Part shown: piece after piece, positions 30,158-39,079 of the stretch
Layout: the number at the start of each line of letters is the position of its first letter
How positions within the stretch are numbered: position 1 is the first letter of the stretch
Assembly (NCBI RefSeq): GCF_003724155.1
Contig: NZ_RJJQ01000008.1
Span: forward strand, 62,001 to 126,000
Source of the DNA: Flexivirga caeni
GTDB lineage: Bacteria; Actinomycetota; Actinomycetes; Actinomycetales; Dermatophilaceae
Direction: 5' to 3'
DNA length: 64,000 bases
Made by a program: the position numbers and the translations under genes
Notes under the pieces: generated by a model
What the model saw: the letters and a program-made list of their open reading frames with translations, nothing else
Database searches by the model: none
What the model was told of the DNA's origin: nothing

Positions 30158-30750
30158 CCGTTCGTCGCCCCCTCACGCACTCCAGCGTTCCCCGCGGTGG
30201 CGCCGGGCGCCGTCCGCGAGGCTTTCGCCTCCGGAGGGCCCAGGCGGCTGATCCTCGCCTCCACGTGATCCAGCCAGCGCACCTCGGCCTCGTCGGCGAA
30301 GACGAGCGACTCCAGCACCAGCTCCCACGCCAGGTCCTCGCCGTCGGCGCGGCGCTTGAGGCGGGTCAGGTCGCGCAGGTGGGTCATCGTGGCGGTGCGC
30401 TGAGTCTGCACAATGCGCTGCACGTCGACCCCCGGCAGCGTCACCGCGAGCGCGAGTTTGATGGCGAGCTCGTTGCGGGGCGTCTGCTCCCGCGCGACCG
30501 GCACGGCCCACCACTGCTCGACCTCGGTGCGTCCGGCGTCGGTGAGCTGGTAGGCGATCCGGCCCTCCTCGTCGGCGGCTCCGGCGCTCTCCACCAGCCC
30601 GTCACGCTCCAGCCGGCCGAGTGTCGTGTAGACCTGCCCGACATTGAGCGGCCAGGTGCCTCCGGTGCGCTGCTCGAACTCCTGACGCAGCTGGGCGCCA
30701 TACCCTGGCCCGTCCTGCAGGAGTGCCAGCAGGCTGTGCTTGATCGACAT
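30154..30750 (-). CDS. PadR-family transcriptional regulator
   Basis: A 198-residue regulator. The N-terminal winged helix (residues 1-90) shows MSIKHSLLALLQDGPGYGAQL and VGQVYTTLGRLERDGLVES, the PadR recognition region; the C-terminal part is the helical dimerisation domain (PadR subfamily with VirR-like tail). GGGAGGAA lies 6 bp before the ATG. It heads the operon with the ABC ATPase and permease and probably represses it until a toxic or envelope-active ligand binds. Two identical palindromes upstream are the likely operators. Confidence 0.92.
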   Translation of the reverse strand: MSIKHSLLALLQDGPGYGAQLRQEFEQRTGGTWPLNVGQVYTTLGRLERDGLVESAGAADEEGRIAYQLTDAGRTEVEQWWAVPVAREQTPRNELAIKLALAVTLPGVDVQRIVQTQRTATMTHLRDLTRLKRRADGEDLAWELVLESLVFADEAEVRWLDHVEARISRLGPPEAKASRTAPGATAGNAGVREGATNG

Positions 30751-30772
30751 TGGGTTCCTCCCCCGATGGGAT

Positions 30773-30814
30773 ATACCCGGTATCTACCCTGGTGAGTGCA
30801 TGTATACCCGGTAT
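30773..30814 (-). promoter_or_regulatory. Twin palindromic operators of the PadR-ABC operon
   Basis: The 11-bp palindrome ATACCCGGTAT occurs at 30773-30783 and again at 30804-30814, 31 bp apart (about three helical turns, so on one face of the DNA). Both lie within 65 bp upstream of the PadR start, where an autoregulatory site is expected. Binding by PadR is inferred. Confidence 0.65.
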
Positions 30815-30831
30815 GCCGGGACGGGTGCAAC

Positions 30832-30895
30832 CCCAGCAGAGTCCGTGGACCTGCGCAGCGGCCGACTGCGTCGGGGCAACGGACTCTGGCTGCGG
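30832..30895 (-). terminator. Nested stem-loop, probable terminator of the upstream gene
   Basis: CAGAGTCCGT (30837-30846) pairs perfectly with ACGGACTCTG (30879-30888), and pairing continues with one bulge into CCAGC/GCTGCGG. The enclosed bases hold a second stem CGCAG/CTGCG. It begins about 20 bp after the stop codon of the gene ending at 30918 and has no T-tract, so a structured RNA element is an alternative. Confidence 0.4.
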
Positions 30896-30917
30896 GCGCG
30901 CGGCGTCTTCTGAGCGG

Positions 30918-31523
30918 TTACTCACCGGCCGGGCGCAGCGCGGTCAACGCGTCGGCGCCGCGCCAGAACGGCCCCACCGAGTCACGCCCAGGTGCGCCCG
31001 CGCTCAGACACCCGGAAAGCGCCGCGTCGACGACCTCGACGCGCGGGCGGTCGGCATACCGGAAGAAGATCCAGGCGGCTGACCCGTCATCCGCCGGGCA
31101 GCTCCACCTGCCGCCGTGTGAGGTCGACTTGCGCACGTCCGTCGCCAGCGAATCGGCTTGTGCCTCGGTCAGTTTCGTGACTCGGACCCGGCAACTCGTG
31201 GACTGGCTGCCCGGCAGCCAGTAGACGACCGCGCCGCTCGGGCCGGGATCGACCGTCACGGTGCCGCCCTTGCCACCCGTCACGGCTGGCTCCCACGTCA
31301 GCACGTCACATCCCTCAGCGTCCCGATGCGCGGCCGGGGGCGGCGGGAGGCCATCGACGAACTGCGCGGACCGCTCGGCGGACTCCGCGGACGATTTCAC
31401 GAATTGCGGTACGCGACGGGTGTCCTGCCGATGCACCAGCCACCAGGCGCCGACGAGGATCAGCACGAGCACGACGAACACCGCAGCACTGATCAGTGCC
31501 GTCCGGTTCCGTGCCGTGCGCAC
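30918..31523 (-). CDS. Membrane-anchored protein of unknown function
   Basis: A 201-residue protein I do not recognise. One membrane helix near the N-terminus (about residues 9-29, ISAAVFVVLVLILVGAWWLV) with Arg-rich flanks leaves the rest outside the cell. Four cysteines (in GCDVLTW, TSCRVRV, WSCPADD and SGCLSAG) could form two disulfides. Starts at GTG, 9 bp after pcrA on the same strand, so it is probably co-transcribed with pcrA although no functional link is obvious. Confidence 0.6.
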   Translation of the reverse strand: MRTARNRTALISAAVFVVLVLILVGAWWLVHRQDTRRVPQFVKSSAESAERSAQFVDGLPPPPAAHRDAEGCDVLTWEPAVTGGKGGTVTVDPGPSGAVVYWLPGSQSTSCRVRVTKLTEAQADSLATDVRKSTSHGGRWSCPADDGSAAWIFFRYADRPRVEVVDAALSGCLSAGAPGRDSVGPFWRGADALTALRPAGE

Positions 31524-31532
31524 CGGGCTGCC

Positions 31533-33938
31533 TTACAGCTTCTCGACGGGGGCGTAGCGCAGCAGCAACCGCTTGACACCGGTGTCACCGCCGAAGTCGA
31601 TGTGCGCCATGGCTCGCTCCCCCTGCCCTTCGACGCGTATGACGGACCCCAGCCCGAACGTGTCATGCGTGACCCGGTCACCGGAGTTCAGCGAGATGAT
31701 CGCACGGTTTCCCGGGCTGCGCACCCCTGGTTTGGCCGCGAGGCGCGCCACGGCAGGGGTCGAGGACGGCCTGGTCGAGGTCGTGGTAACGCGCTGCCAG
31801 TCGATCAGCCCGTCGGGGATCTCGCTGAGGAAGCGGGACGGCGGGTTGTACTGCGGCGCGCCCCACGCCGAGCGCACCTCGGCCCGCGAGATGTGCAGCC
31901 GCTCGCGAGCGCGGGTGATGCCGACATACGCCAGCCGGCGCTCCTCCTCGAGCTCCTTCGGATCGCCGAGCGAGCGCAGGTGCGGGAAGGTGCCGTCCTC
32001 CATGCCGGTGAGGAAGACCACCGGGAACTCCAGGCCCTTGGCGGTGTGCAGCGTCATCAGGGTGACGACGCCGAGGTCTTCGCCCTCCTCGTCGGGGATC
32101 TCGTCGGTGTCGGCGACGAGCGAGACCTGCTCGAGGAAGTCTTCCAGCGAACCGCCTGGGTAGTTCTCATCGAATTCCCTTGCCACCGCGACGAGTTCGG
32201 CAAGGTTCTCGACCCGGGTCTCGTCCTGGGGGTCGGCGCTGCGCCGCAGCTCGGCGAGGTAGCCCGACTGGTCGAGGATGGCCTCCAGCAGGTCGCCGAC
32301 CCCGGTGTCGTCGGCCTCGTGCACGATGCGCAGCGCCTCCAGCAACGCGGTGAAGCCGTTGATGCAGGTCACCGAACGCGTCGCGATGCCGGGCGCGTCG
32401 GCTGCGCGGCCGAGCGCCGCGATGAACGGGATCCGCTCCCGGTCGGCGAGCGCGGCGACGCACGCCTCCGCCCGGTCGCCGATGCCGCGCTTGGGCACGT
32501 TGAGGATGCGGCGCAGGTTGACCGTGTCGGCCGGGTTGGACACGACGCGCAGATAGGCGAGGGCGTCCTTCACCTCCCGCCGCTCGTAGAAACGGGTGCC
32601 GCCGACGACCTTGTAGGGCAGGCCGACGCGGACGAAAACCTCTTCCAGCGCACGGGATTGGGCGTTGGTGCGATAGAAGACGGCGACATCCTTCGGCGTG
32701 ACGCCGTGCTCGTCGCCGAGCAGGTCGATGGTGCGCGCGACGAACGCGGCCTCGTCGTGCTCGGAGTCCCCGACATACCCGACGATCGGCGCCCCGGCGC
32801 CGGCATCCGACCAGAGGTTCTTGGGGCGGCGGCCCTCGTTCCTGGCGATGACCGCGTTGGCGGCCTGCAGGATGTTCTGGGTGGAGCGGTAGTTCTGTTC
32901 CAGCAGGATCGTGTCGGCGTCGGGGTAGTCCTGCTCGAACTCCTCGATGTTGCGGATCGTCGCGCCGCGGAAGGCGTAGATCGACTGGTCGGCATCACCG
33001 ACGACACAGAGTTCGGCCGGCGGCACCTCGCCGAGCGCAGCGTCCGAAACCGTATGCCCCACAAGCTCTTTGATCAGCATGTATTGCGCGTGATTCGTGT
33101 CCTGGTATTCGTCGACGAGCACGTGCCGGAACCGCCGGCGGTAGTGCTCGGCGACGTCCGGAAAGACCTGCAGGATGCTGACGGTGGTCATGATCAGGTC
33201 GTCGAAGTCGAGCGCGTTGGCCTGCCGCAGCCTGCGCTGGTATGCCGCATAGGCCTCCGCCAGCATGCGTTCCTGGGGGGTGCCGTCCACCACTCGCGAG
33301 GCGTAGGTCTCCTCGTCGACCAGCTCGTTCTTCAGGTTGCTGACCTGATGACTGAAGGAGCGCGGCGGGAAGCGCTTCGGGTCGAGGTCGAGGTCTCGAA
33401 TGACCAGCGCCATCATCCGCTGGCTGTCCGCCGCGTCATAGATCGAGAAGGTCGATTTCATGCCGATCTTGGCTGCCTCCCGGCGCAGGATCCGGACGCA
33501 TGCGGAGTGGAAGGTCGACACCCACATGGAGCGGGCGACCGGGCCGACAAGTGCTTCGACGCGTTCACGCATCTCGGCGGCGGCCTTGTTGGTGAAGGTG
33601 ATCGCCAGGATCTGGCCGGGCTGCACGTGGCGGGCGGCCATCAGGTAGGCGATGCGATGCGTCAGCACGCGGGTCTTGCCGGAGCCGGCACCGGCGACGA
33701 TCAGCAGCGGCGGCCCCTGATGCAGCACCGCCTCCCGCTGCTGCGGATTGAGTCCGGCGACCAGGCTCTCCGGGTCGGCCATCGACGGTGTGGCCGGTGC
33801 ACGCTCGGCCGCCGGCGCCGGGGTGCCCAGGCTCGCCCACCTCGGCACGCCGCGCTCGTCGACGCCGGTCGGAACGGTCGCCGAAGCAGCATCGGGCGGG
33901 AATCCGGGCAGGGGTAGATCGTCGAAAAGGCTGCTCAT
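31533..33938 (-). CDS. pcrA: ATP-dependent 3'-5' DNA helicase, UvrD/PcrA type
   Basis: An 801-residue superfamily 1A helicase for repair and plasmid/replication-fork processing. Q-motif LNPQQREAV, Walker A AGAGSGKTRVL, motif Ia ITFTNKAAAEMRERV, motif II VDEYQDTNHAQY, motif III VVGDADQSIYAFRGA, LLEQNYRSTQNIL (IV), the motif V region TLMTLHTAKGLEFPVVFL and motif VI RLAYVGITRARERLH are all present. An N-terminal extension of about 55 residues precedes the Q motif. The C-terminal AHIDFGGDTGVKRLLLRYAPVEKL is the Tudor-like RNA-polymerase-binding tail of PcrA. ATG 33938 is chosen; ATG 33977 is an alternative. Confidence 0.93.
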   Translation of the reverse strand: MSSLFDDLPLPGFPPDAASATVPTGVDERGVPRWASLGTPAPAAERAPATPSMADPESLVAGLNPQQREAVLHQGPPLLIVAGAGSGKTRVLTHRIAYLMAARHVQPGQILAITFTNKAAAEMRERVEALVGPVARSMWVSTFHSACVRILRREAAKIGMKSTFSIYDAADSQRMMALVIRDLDLDPKRFPPRSFSHQVSNLKNELVDEETYASRVVDGTPQERMLAEAYAAYQRRLRQANALDFDDLIMTTVSILQVFPDVAEHYRRRFRHVLVDEYQDTNHAQYMLIKELVGHTVSDAALGEVPPAELCVVGDADQSIYAFRGATIRNIEEFEQDYPDADTILLEQNYRSTQNILQAANAVIARNEGRRPKNLWSDAGAGAPIVGYVGDSEHDEAAFVARTIDLLGDEHGVTPKDVAVFYRTNAQSRALEEVFVRVGLPYKVVGGTRFYERREVKDALAYLRVVSNPADTVNLRRILNVPKRGIGDRAEACVAALADRERIPFIAALGRAADAPGIATRSVTCINGFTALLEALRIVHEADDTGVGDLLEAILDQSGYLAELRRSADPQDETRVENLAELVAVAREFDENYPGGSLEDFLEQVSLVADTDEIPDEEGEDLGVVTLMTLHTAKGLEFPVVFLTGMEDGTFPHLRSLGDPKELEEERRLAYVGITRARERLHISRAEVRSAWGAPQYNPPSRFLSEIPDGLIDWQRVTTTSTRPSSTPAVARLAAKPGVRSPGNRAIISLNSGDRVTHDTFGLGSVIRVEGQGERAMAHIDFGGDTGVKRLLLRYAPVEKL

Positions 33939-34100
33939 CTCGGTGGCAAGACTACGCGGCCCCTCGGACACCGCCATGCGGCCGCGGTCCAGCGGTCGTC
34001 CAGCCTTCGTGGAGCTTGCCTTGCTAGAAAAGCAGGTCGCACGAGGGGGCCGGCTCCGCCGGCACGACACAGTCGTCGATCGATGGAGGCCGGAGGGCCG

Positions 34101-35696
34101 ATGACAGACCGCTATCCGTTGCCCGGTCCGGTGTCCAAGGATCCGGGTGAAGGCCCGGGCAACGGTCGCAGCGCCGCGCCGTCGCCCAGCCGCACACGGA
34201 TGCGGAGCCGACGACGTCGGCGAGTGATCATCCGCCGGCTGATCATCGGAACAGCCGCCATCATGGTGCTCGTGGTCGGTGGCGTAGCCGCGTATGGCGC
34301 CTACCTCTACCACGACATCAACCAGGTGCGGCGGTCGGCGGTGCTGAAGGGGACGCCAGCAAAGACCAAGGCCGGCACTAACCTGCTGGTCATGGGCCTG
34401 GACAGCCGGGTGGACGAGAACGGCAACCCGCTGCCGAAGAAGATCTACGAAGCGTTGCACACCGGGGACCAGAGCGTCGGCGGCCTCAACTCCAACGTGT
34501 TGATGCTCATCCACATCTCGGGTGACGGCAAGCACGCGGTCGGTATCTCCATCCCCCGCGACGATTACGTCGCCTTCCCCGGCTGCCCGGACGGCGAGTG
34601 CCACGGCAAGATCAAGGAGGCCTACGGGCTGGCGGCCGATCAGAAGCAGCGTGAGCTGAGCGCGAAGGGGGTGACCGGCCAGGCGGCATACCAGCAAAGC
34701 CGCGACGCCGGCCGGGCGGCCGAGATCAAGACAGTCGACCAATTCCTCGGCGTGCACATCAGCAGCTTCATCGAGGTCACCATGGTCGCGTTCTACCAGT
34801 TCGCGCAGGTGGTGCAGCCGATCAAGGTTTGCGTCAAGGAGAACACGGTGGACACGTTCTCCGGCGCCGACTTCCACAAGGGAGTGCAGGAGATCTCCGC
34901 GTCCCAGGCGCTCGCTTTCGTCCGGCAGCGGCGCGACACGCACAACCCGAGCCTCAACTTCACCGATCTGGACCGGGAACGCCGCCAGCAGGCGTTCATC
35001 ATCAGCCTGCTCACCCAGCTGAAGTCGGCGGACACGCTGCTGGATCCAACCAAGACGCTCGGCCTGATGGACGTCGCCAAGAAGAACATCGTGCTGTCGC
35101 AGAACCTCAACACGCTCGCCCTGGTCGGCATCGCCGAGCACCTGGCGGGTGGCGGCCTGCACTTCTACACCATGCCGATCCAGAGCTTCGGTGTCGTCGA
35201 CGGGCAGGACGTGAACCTGGTCGACGCGGCGCGCGTCCGGGCGACGGCCGCACAACTGCTCTCCGGCAAACCGGCGCCCAAGCACCACGCCGCACCGGCG
35301 GACCCGCCGCCGCCGGTGGCTGATTACACCGTGTCCGTCACCAATGCGTCCGGGATCGCCGGCGCGGCGGCGGCGCAGGAGTCGAGTCTCACCGGCAAGG
35401 GCTACCGGGCCGGCACCATCGGCAACGGGCCGACCCAGTCGGCAACCGTGGTGAAGTACAACCCGGCCGACAAGGCCGCGGCGCACGCGCTCGCGCGCAC
35501 CGTCGGTGCGGGTACGACGATCGCCGCCGACCCGAGCCTGGCCGCCGGGCAGCTCGTCGTGGTGCTCGGCACCGCTCCGCTGGGCGGTCCGACCAGTGTC
35601 CCGACCGCCGTCTCGGGCACCGGCGGCGGGCGCTCGGGGCCGCCGGTGACGGCGCTGACGGACATCAACAGCGGCGGGGTGCCTTGCGTGAAATAG
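34101..35696 (+). CDS. LytR-CpsA-Psr (LCP) family cell-wall glycopolymer ligase
   Basis: A 531-residue protein that probably attaches wall glycopolymers to peptidoglycan outside the membrane. A basic cytoplasmic tail (SRTRMRSRRRRRVIIRR) leads into one membrane helix (about 47-67). The LCP domain follows with LLVMGLDSR, SNVLMLIHISGDGKHAVGISIPRD (Asp/Arg phosphate-binding set), FIEVTMVAF, and QALAFVRQRRDT. The last 130 residues form a LytR_C domain (YTVSVTNASGIAGAA...). GGAGGG 4 bp before ATG 34101 fixes the start. It overlaps the next gene by 13 bp. Confidence 0.9.
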   Translation: MTDRYPLPGPVSKDPGEGPGNGRSAAPSPSRTRMRSRRRRRVIIRRLIIGTAAIMVLVVGGVAAYGAYLYHDINQVRRSAVLKGTPAKTKAGTNLLVMGLDSRVDENGNPLPKKIYEALHTGDQSVGGLNSNVLMLIHISGDGKHAVGISIPRDDYVAFPGCPDGECHGKIKEAYGLAADQKQRELSAKGVTGQAAYQQSRDAGRAAEIKTVDQFLGVHISSFIEVTMVAFYQFAQVVQPIKVCVKENTVDTFSGADFHKGVQEISASQALAFVRQRRDTHNPSLNFTDLDRERRQQAFIISLLTQLKSADTLLDPTKTLGLMDVAKKNIVLSQNLNTLALVGIAEHLAGGGLHFYTMPIQSFGVVDGQDVNLVDAARVRATAAQLLSGKPAPKHHAAPADPPPPVADYTVSVTNASGIAGAAAAQESSLTGKGYRAGTIGNGPTQSATVVKYNPADKAAAHALARTVGAGTTIAADPSLAAGQLVVVLGTAPLGGPTSVPTAVSGTGGGRSGPPVTALTDINSGGVPCVK

Positions 35697-37759
35697 GTGT
35701 CCGGGCGTCACACCTCCTCATCGTGTTCCTGGTGATCACCTGCGCGCTGACGGCTGGCGCTGCTGCGCTGCGGGTCGCGCGGGCGGGAACGCGGATGTCA
35801 TACGTGGGCGCGGGAGCGCCGGTCGTCGTGATCAACGTGCCTGGCCTGTCGTGGTCGGGGCGTGGGCTGTCGGCATACCCCGTACTGCGGGACCACCTGC
35901 CGAAGGCAGCGGTCGGCACGCTCTTCCGCTTCGCCAGCAGCACGGAGTTCTGTGCGGCTTCCGCGTGGAGCACCATCTCGGCGGGCTCGGTGCACGGTCC
36001 GACATCGGGCACGACGACCGGCCCGCGCAATTGCGCGACCGGGGTGCGGCGTGATGCGACCGGGCTGCCCGAGAGCCTCGCGCGGACCGAGGGGTATCCG
36101 GGGGCGCTCGCCCACGCGGCCGAGCAGCACGGGCAGTGCGTCTCCGCCGCCGGCGAGTATGCCGCCCTCGGTGCCGCCGATTCGTCCGGTCGCGTCGACG
36201 ACTTCCGCGCCGACCCGGCTGACTTCGCCACGACCTGTCACCTCACGCTGATCGACCTGCCTCCCGGGTCCGCGCGCCGACTGCTGCCGATGGTGCTCCG
36301 GCGGGTGCCGGCCGGCCCCGACGTGATCGTCGCGGGGCTGAGCACTGTGCCGGGCCGGCCGGCGAACGGCCTCGGGGCGATTGTGTGCTGGGGGCCGGGG
36401 GTTCGTCCGGGCGAGCTGACCAGTCACCAGACGAGGCATCCTGGGCTGGTCGCGGTCGACGACATTGCCGCCACCCTCTACCGATCGGTGGGCCAGACAC
36501 AGCTGGCCGGTTACGCCCGGCCACTGCTCAGTGCCACAGCCACGCCCCCCTTCTCGGCGGCCCGCGCGGCGCGGCGCAGGACCGCGGCTCTCGCCGTCAG
36601 TTCGTCACTGGCCGCGCCATACCTGACGTGCGCGTTCGCCGGCCTCGCCGTGCTGCTGATCGTGCTGGTCGTGCTGCTGCGCACGGCGCGGCGGGTGCGG
36701 CGCCGGCGGATCTGGGCCCTCGTCGTCGCGGTGTCGTCGACCCTGGCGGCGCTGCCGGCGGCATGTTTGCTGGTGAACACGGTCGGCTGGGAGTCGGCCG
36801 GGCGGCCCCGGCTGGCCCTCGCGGTGGGAGTGTCGCTGATCGCCTGTCTGATCGGCGCGGCGGCAACGGCGACGAGGTCCTACCGGCTCGGTCCGCTCTT
36901 CACGGTCTGTGTGCTGACGTGGTGGGCGATGATCGTCGACACGATCCTCGGCACTCCGTGGCAGCTGCTCTCGATGATGGGTCTGCTGCCAGAGTTCGCC
37001 TCGCGCTATTTCGGCATGGGCAACCTCGGCTACGGCACCTTCGTGACCGTGACTTTGCTGACCCTGAGTGTCGTCGGTTCGGCCGCACGGCAGGTCTGGT
37101 CGTCGCGTGCGACCATGACCGTCGTCGTGCTGCTGGGGCTGCTCAGCGCGGCGGTCGACAACGGCCCTGGCCTGGGCAACGACGGCGGTGGCGGTCTCGC
37201 CCTAGTGCCGGCGGTCGCCCTCGTGCTGTGGAACATGTCGGCGAAGTGTCACCGGGGGCGCTGGATCGCCGGGACGGTCGTGATCACCTGCCTTTGGAGT
37301 CTCGCGTGCGCCGGCCTGGACTCCCTCTACCCCCCTGAATATCGGACGCACCTCGGCTTCTACTTCGACCGGCTGGTCCATCACGACGACATCTCCGAGT
37401 TCACGCACGCGATCAGCATCAACACGACGTTCGTGCAGTCGCGTTGGTGGATCAGTCTGATCCCCGCTCTCCTACTGCTGTCCATCGCCCTCGCCCTGGT
37501 GCCGAAATCGGCGCTGCCGGCGTGGACCTTCACCGCGTGGCGCTTCGACCCCATCGTGTCGGCTGCGCTGACCACGGTGTTGTTCGCGTGGACGTTGGGT
37601 TTCCTGGTCAACGACTCCGGCGTGTCGATCCCGGCCGCCGGGATGCTGACCGCCTTTCCGCTGCTGCTGGCGTTCGGCGCGTGGGAGCGGCCCGCGGGCG
37701 ACATCCCGCCGGGGAGCGTCGACTCAACCGGTGTCGTCGGCGTCGTCGGCGGGGCGTAG
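35684..37759 (+). CDS. Large membrane protein with phosphatase-like extracytoplasmic domain
   Basis: A 691-residue protein. After a first membrane helix (about 8-28) comes an outer domain of about 260 residues beginning VVVINVPGLSWSG and containing SAWSTISAGSVHGP; this layout resembles the alkaline-phosphatase superfamily, but I cannot assign metal ligands. From about residue 305 there are ten or so membrane helices. It starts at a TTG overlapping the LCP stop by 13 bp, so it is coupled to the LCP ligase and may act on wall polymers. Its last 36 bp overlap the convergent DUF222-HNH gene. Function is inferred only from layout and context. Confidence 0.6.
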   Translation: MREIGVRASHLLIVFLVITCALTAGAAALRVARAGTRMSYVGAGAPVVVINVPGLSWSGRGLSAYPVLRDHLPKAAVGTLFRFASSTEFCAASAWSTISAGSVHGPTSGTTTGPRNCATGVRRDATGLPESLARTEGYPGALAHAAEQHGQCVSAAGEYAALGAADSSGRVDDFRADPADFATTCHLTLIDLPPGSARRLLPMVLRRVPAGPDVIVAGLSTVPGRPANGLGAIVCWGPGVRPGELTSHQTRHPGLVAVDDIAATLYRSVGQTQLAGYARPLLSATATPPFSAARAARRRTAALAVSSSLAAPYLTCAFAGLAVLLIVLVVLLRTARRVRRRRIWALVVAVSSTLAALPAACLLVNTVGWESAGRPRLALAVGVSLIACLIGAAATATRSYRLGPLFTVCVLTWWAMIVDTILGTPWQLLSMMGLLPEFASRYFGMGNLGYGTFVTVTLLTLSVVGSAARQVWSSRATMTVVVLLGLLSAAVDNGPGLGNDGGGGLALVPAVALVLWNMSAKCHRGRWIAGTVVITCLWSLACAGLDSLYPPEYRTHLGFYFDRLVHHDDISEFTHAISINTTFVQSRWWISLIPALLLLSIALALVPKSALPAWTFTAWRFDPIVSAALTTVLFAWTLGFLVNDSGVSIPAAGMLTAFPLLLAFGAWERPAGDIPPGSVDSTGVVGVVGGA

Positions 37760-38968
37760 GCCCGCGCGGCGGCGGTCGGTCTGGTGGACGTTGTGGTCCC
37801 AGACCACCGCCATCAGCGTGTGTTCGGTGTATGACGGGTCGGTGGCGGCATGCCGGGCGGCGCTGGTGGCGCCGCCCTTCGCGTGCGGCTCGATGTGGTC
37901 GGTGTGCCGGACGGGCGACGAGCACCACGGGGTGCGGCAGGTCTGGTCGCGGAACAGGATCAGCCGGGCGAGCAGTCCCGGGTAGCGGCGGGACCGGGAG
38001 TCCATGCCGATGATGTCGCCCATGCCCGGGTGGGTGAACAGGCGCCGCAACTGGGGTCCGGTCGGGTCGCCGCTGCCGATCCATTCGCGGACCAGGTCGG
38101 CCGGCACCGGCCCGTAGCCCGCCACGTGCGCAGGAGTGTTGCCCAGCAACGTGTCCGCGGGGAGCGGGAGGTTGACGCACACGTTGTTGTTGGCGAATCC
38201 GCGCGAGCGGCCGGTGACGCGCTCGACGAGGGCGTCGGCCTTCACCTGCGCGCGGGTTGCCCTGCTTCTGGTGCCCGCACTGGTCTGGTTGTCGGCGGCC
38301 TGGTCCGCGGCCGCCTCCAGCGCAGGCTGGCAGGCCAAGGCATCTTGGATCGGCAGCAATGCACTCAGCCAGGCCATCTGGTCGGGCGCGGGTCGCACCG
38401 TGACGTCCCTGTCGGCTTCCGCCTTCAGCCGGCGCGCCCGGAGCGCTTCGGCGTCGAGGGCGTATGCCTGCTCCTTCGCGGCATTGACCAGCCGCCCCAC
38501 CGACACCTGACCCAGCATCGGCGCGATCGCTTCGTCCACGGTCGCCCGGTCGGCGGCGGACAGGCCCAGCGTCTCGCGGGCGATGCGGGAAGCAGCAGTC
38601 TCGTCGATCAGTCCCGCAGCCAGGGCTTTGAGCAGCTGAGGCATGTCCTGGGTCAGCACGTGCGCGAGCCGGACGAACGCAGCACCGTCGCGCCCCGAGC
38701 GGCGGCGAGCGAACCCGACCTGCGAGCCCACCAGCCGAGCGGTGTCTGCTACCGGGATCCGCCGCACAATGTCGCGCTCCCGCTGCAGCTCGTCAGCGAC
38801 CACCGCCAGCCGGGCCATCCGTGCCGACAACGCGTTGCGCAGTTCGTCGCATGCCCGCAGCTCATCGAGCACCCGCTCCTGCCTGCTCACCAGGGCGTCC
38901 GCGGCACTGGACGAGGGGTCGAGCACGGCGACCGGCGCATCCAGCCGGTCGTGAAACGCGCGCACCAT
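37724..38968 (-). CDS. DUF222 (13E12 repeat-type) protein with HNH-like C-terminus
   Basis: A 414-residue member of the actinobacterial DUF222-HNH family, often present in many copies per genome; function unproven. The helical DUF222 region covers about residues 30-330. The HNH segment keeps two Cys in CRTPWC and HTDHIEPHAKGGATS. The usual second half (N-G-x-x-L/C-x-x-C/H-N) is not seen; instead the chain reads ARHAATDPSYTEHTL then WDHNVHQ and ends in a 20-residue Asp/Arg-rich tail that overlaps the convergent gene by 36 bp. It may be a divergent or degraded nuclease. Neither alternative frame restores the motif. Confidence 0.8.
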   Translation of the reverse strand: MVRAFHDRLDAPVAVLDPSSSAADALVSRQERVLDELRACDELRNALSARMARLAVVADELQRERDIVRRIPVADTARLVGSQVGFARRRSGRDGAAFVRLAHVLTQDMPQLLKALAAGLIDETAASRIARETLGLSAADRATVDEAIAPMLGQVSVGRLVNAAKEQAYALDAEALRARRLKAEADRDVTVRPAPDQMAWLSALLPIQDALACQPALEAAADQAADNQTSAGTRSRATRAQVKADALVERVTGRSRGFANNNVCVNLPLPADTLLGNTPAHVAGYGPVPADLVREWIGSGDPTGPQLRRLFTHPGMGDIIGMDSRSRRYPGLLARLILFRDQTCRTPWCSSPVRHTDHIEPHAKGGATSAARHAATDPSYTEHTLMAVVWDHNVHQTDRRRAGLRPADDADDTG

Positions 38969-39079
38969 GGAAGCGTCGACCAGGTCGGTCGAGCCCTCAT
39001 TTCGCGTGCTATTTCATCGTCCATGTGTTCGACTATGTCATGAACACCGTTGTCATGCAAGCCTTTTCGCCGCCAATTG

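Noticed and set aside
33939-35711. Very long reading frame extending pcrA upstream across the LCP gene
   Set aside because: The extension is antisense to the well-supported LCP ligase and translates to Arg/His-rich sequence; the helicase begins at 33938.
39025-39047. LexA/SOS box in the DUF222-HNH upstream region
   Set aside because: GTGTTC-N11-GAACAC has outward-facing half-sites and the wrong spacing compared with the actinobacterial GAAC-N4-GTTC box.
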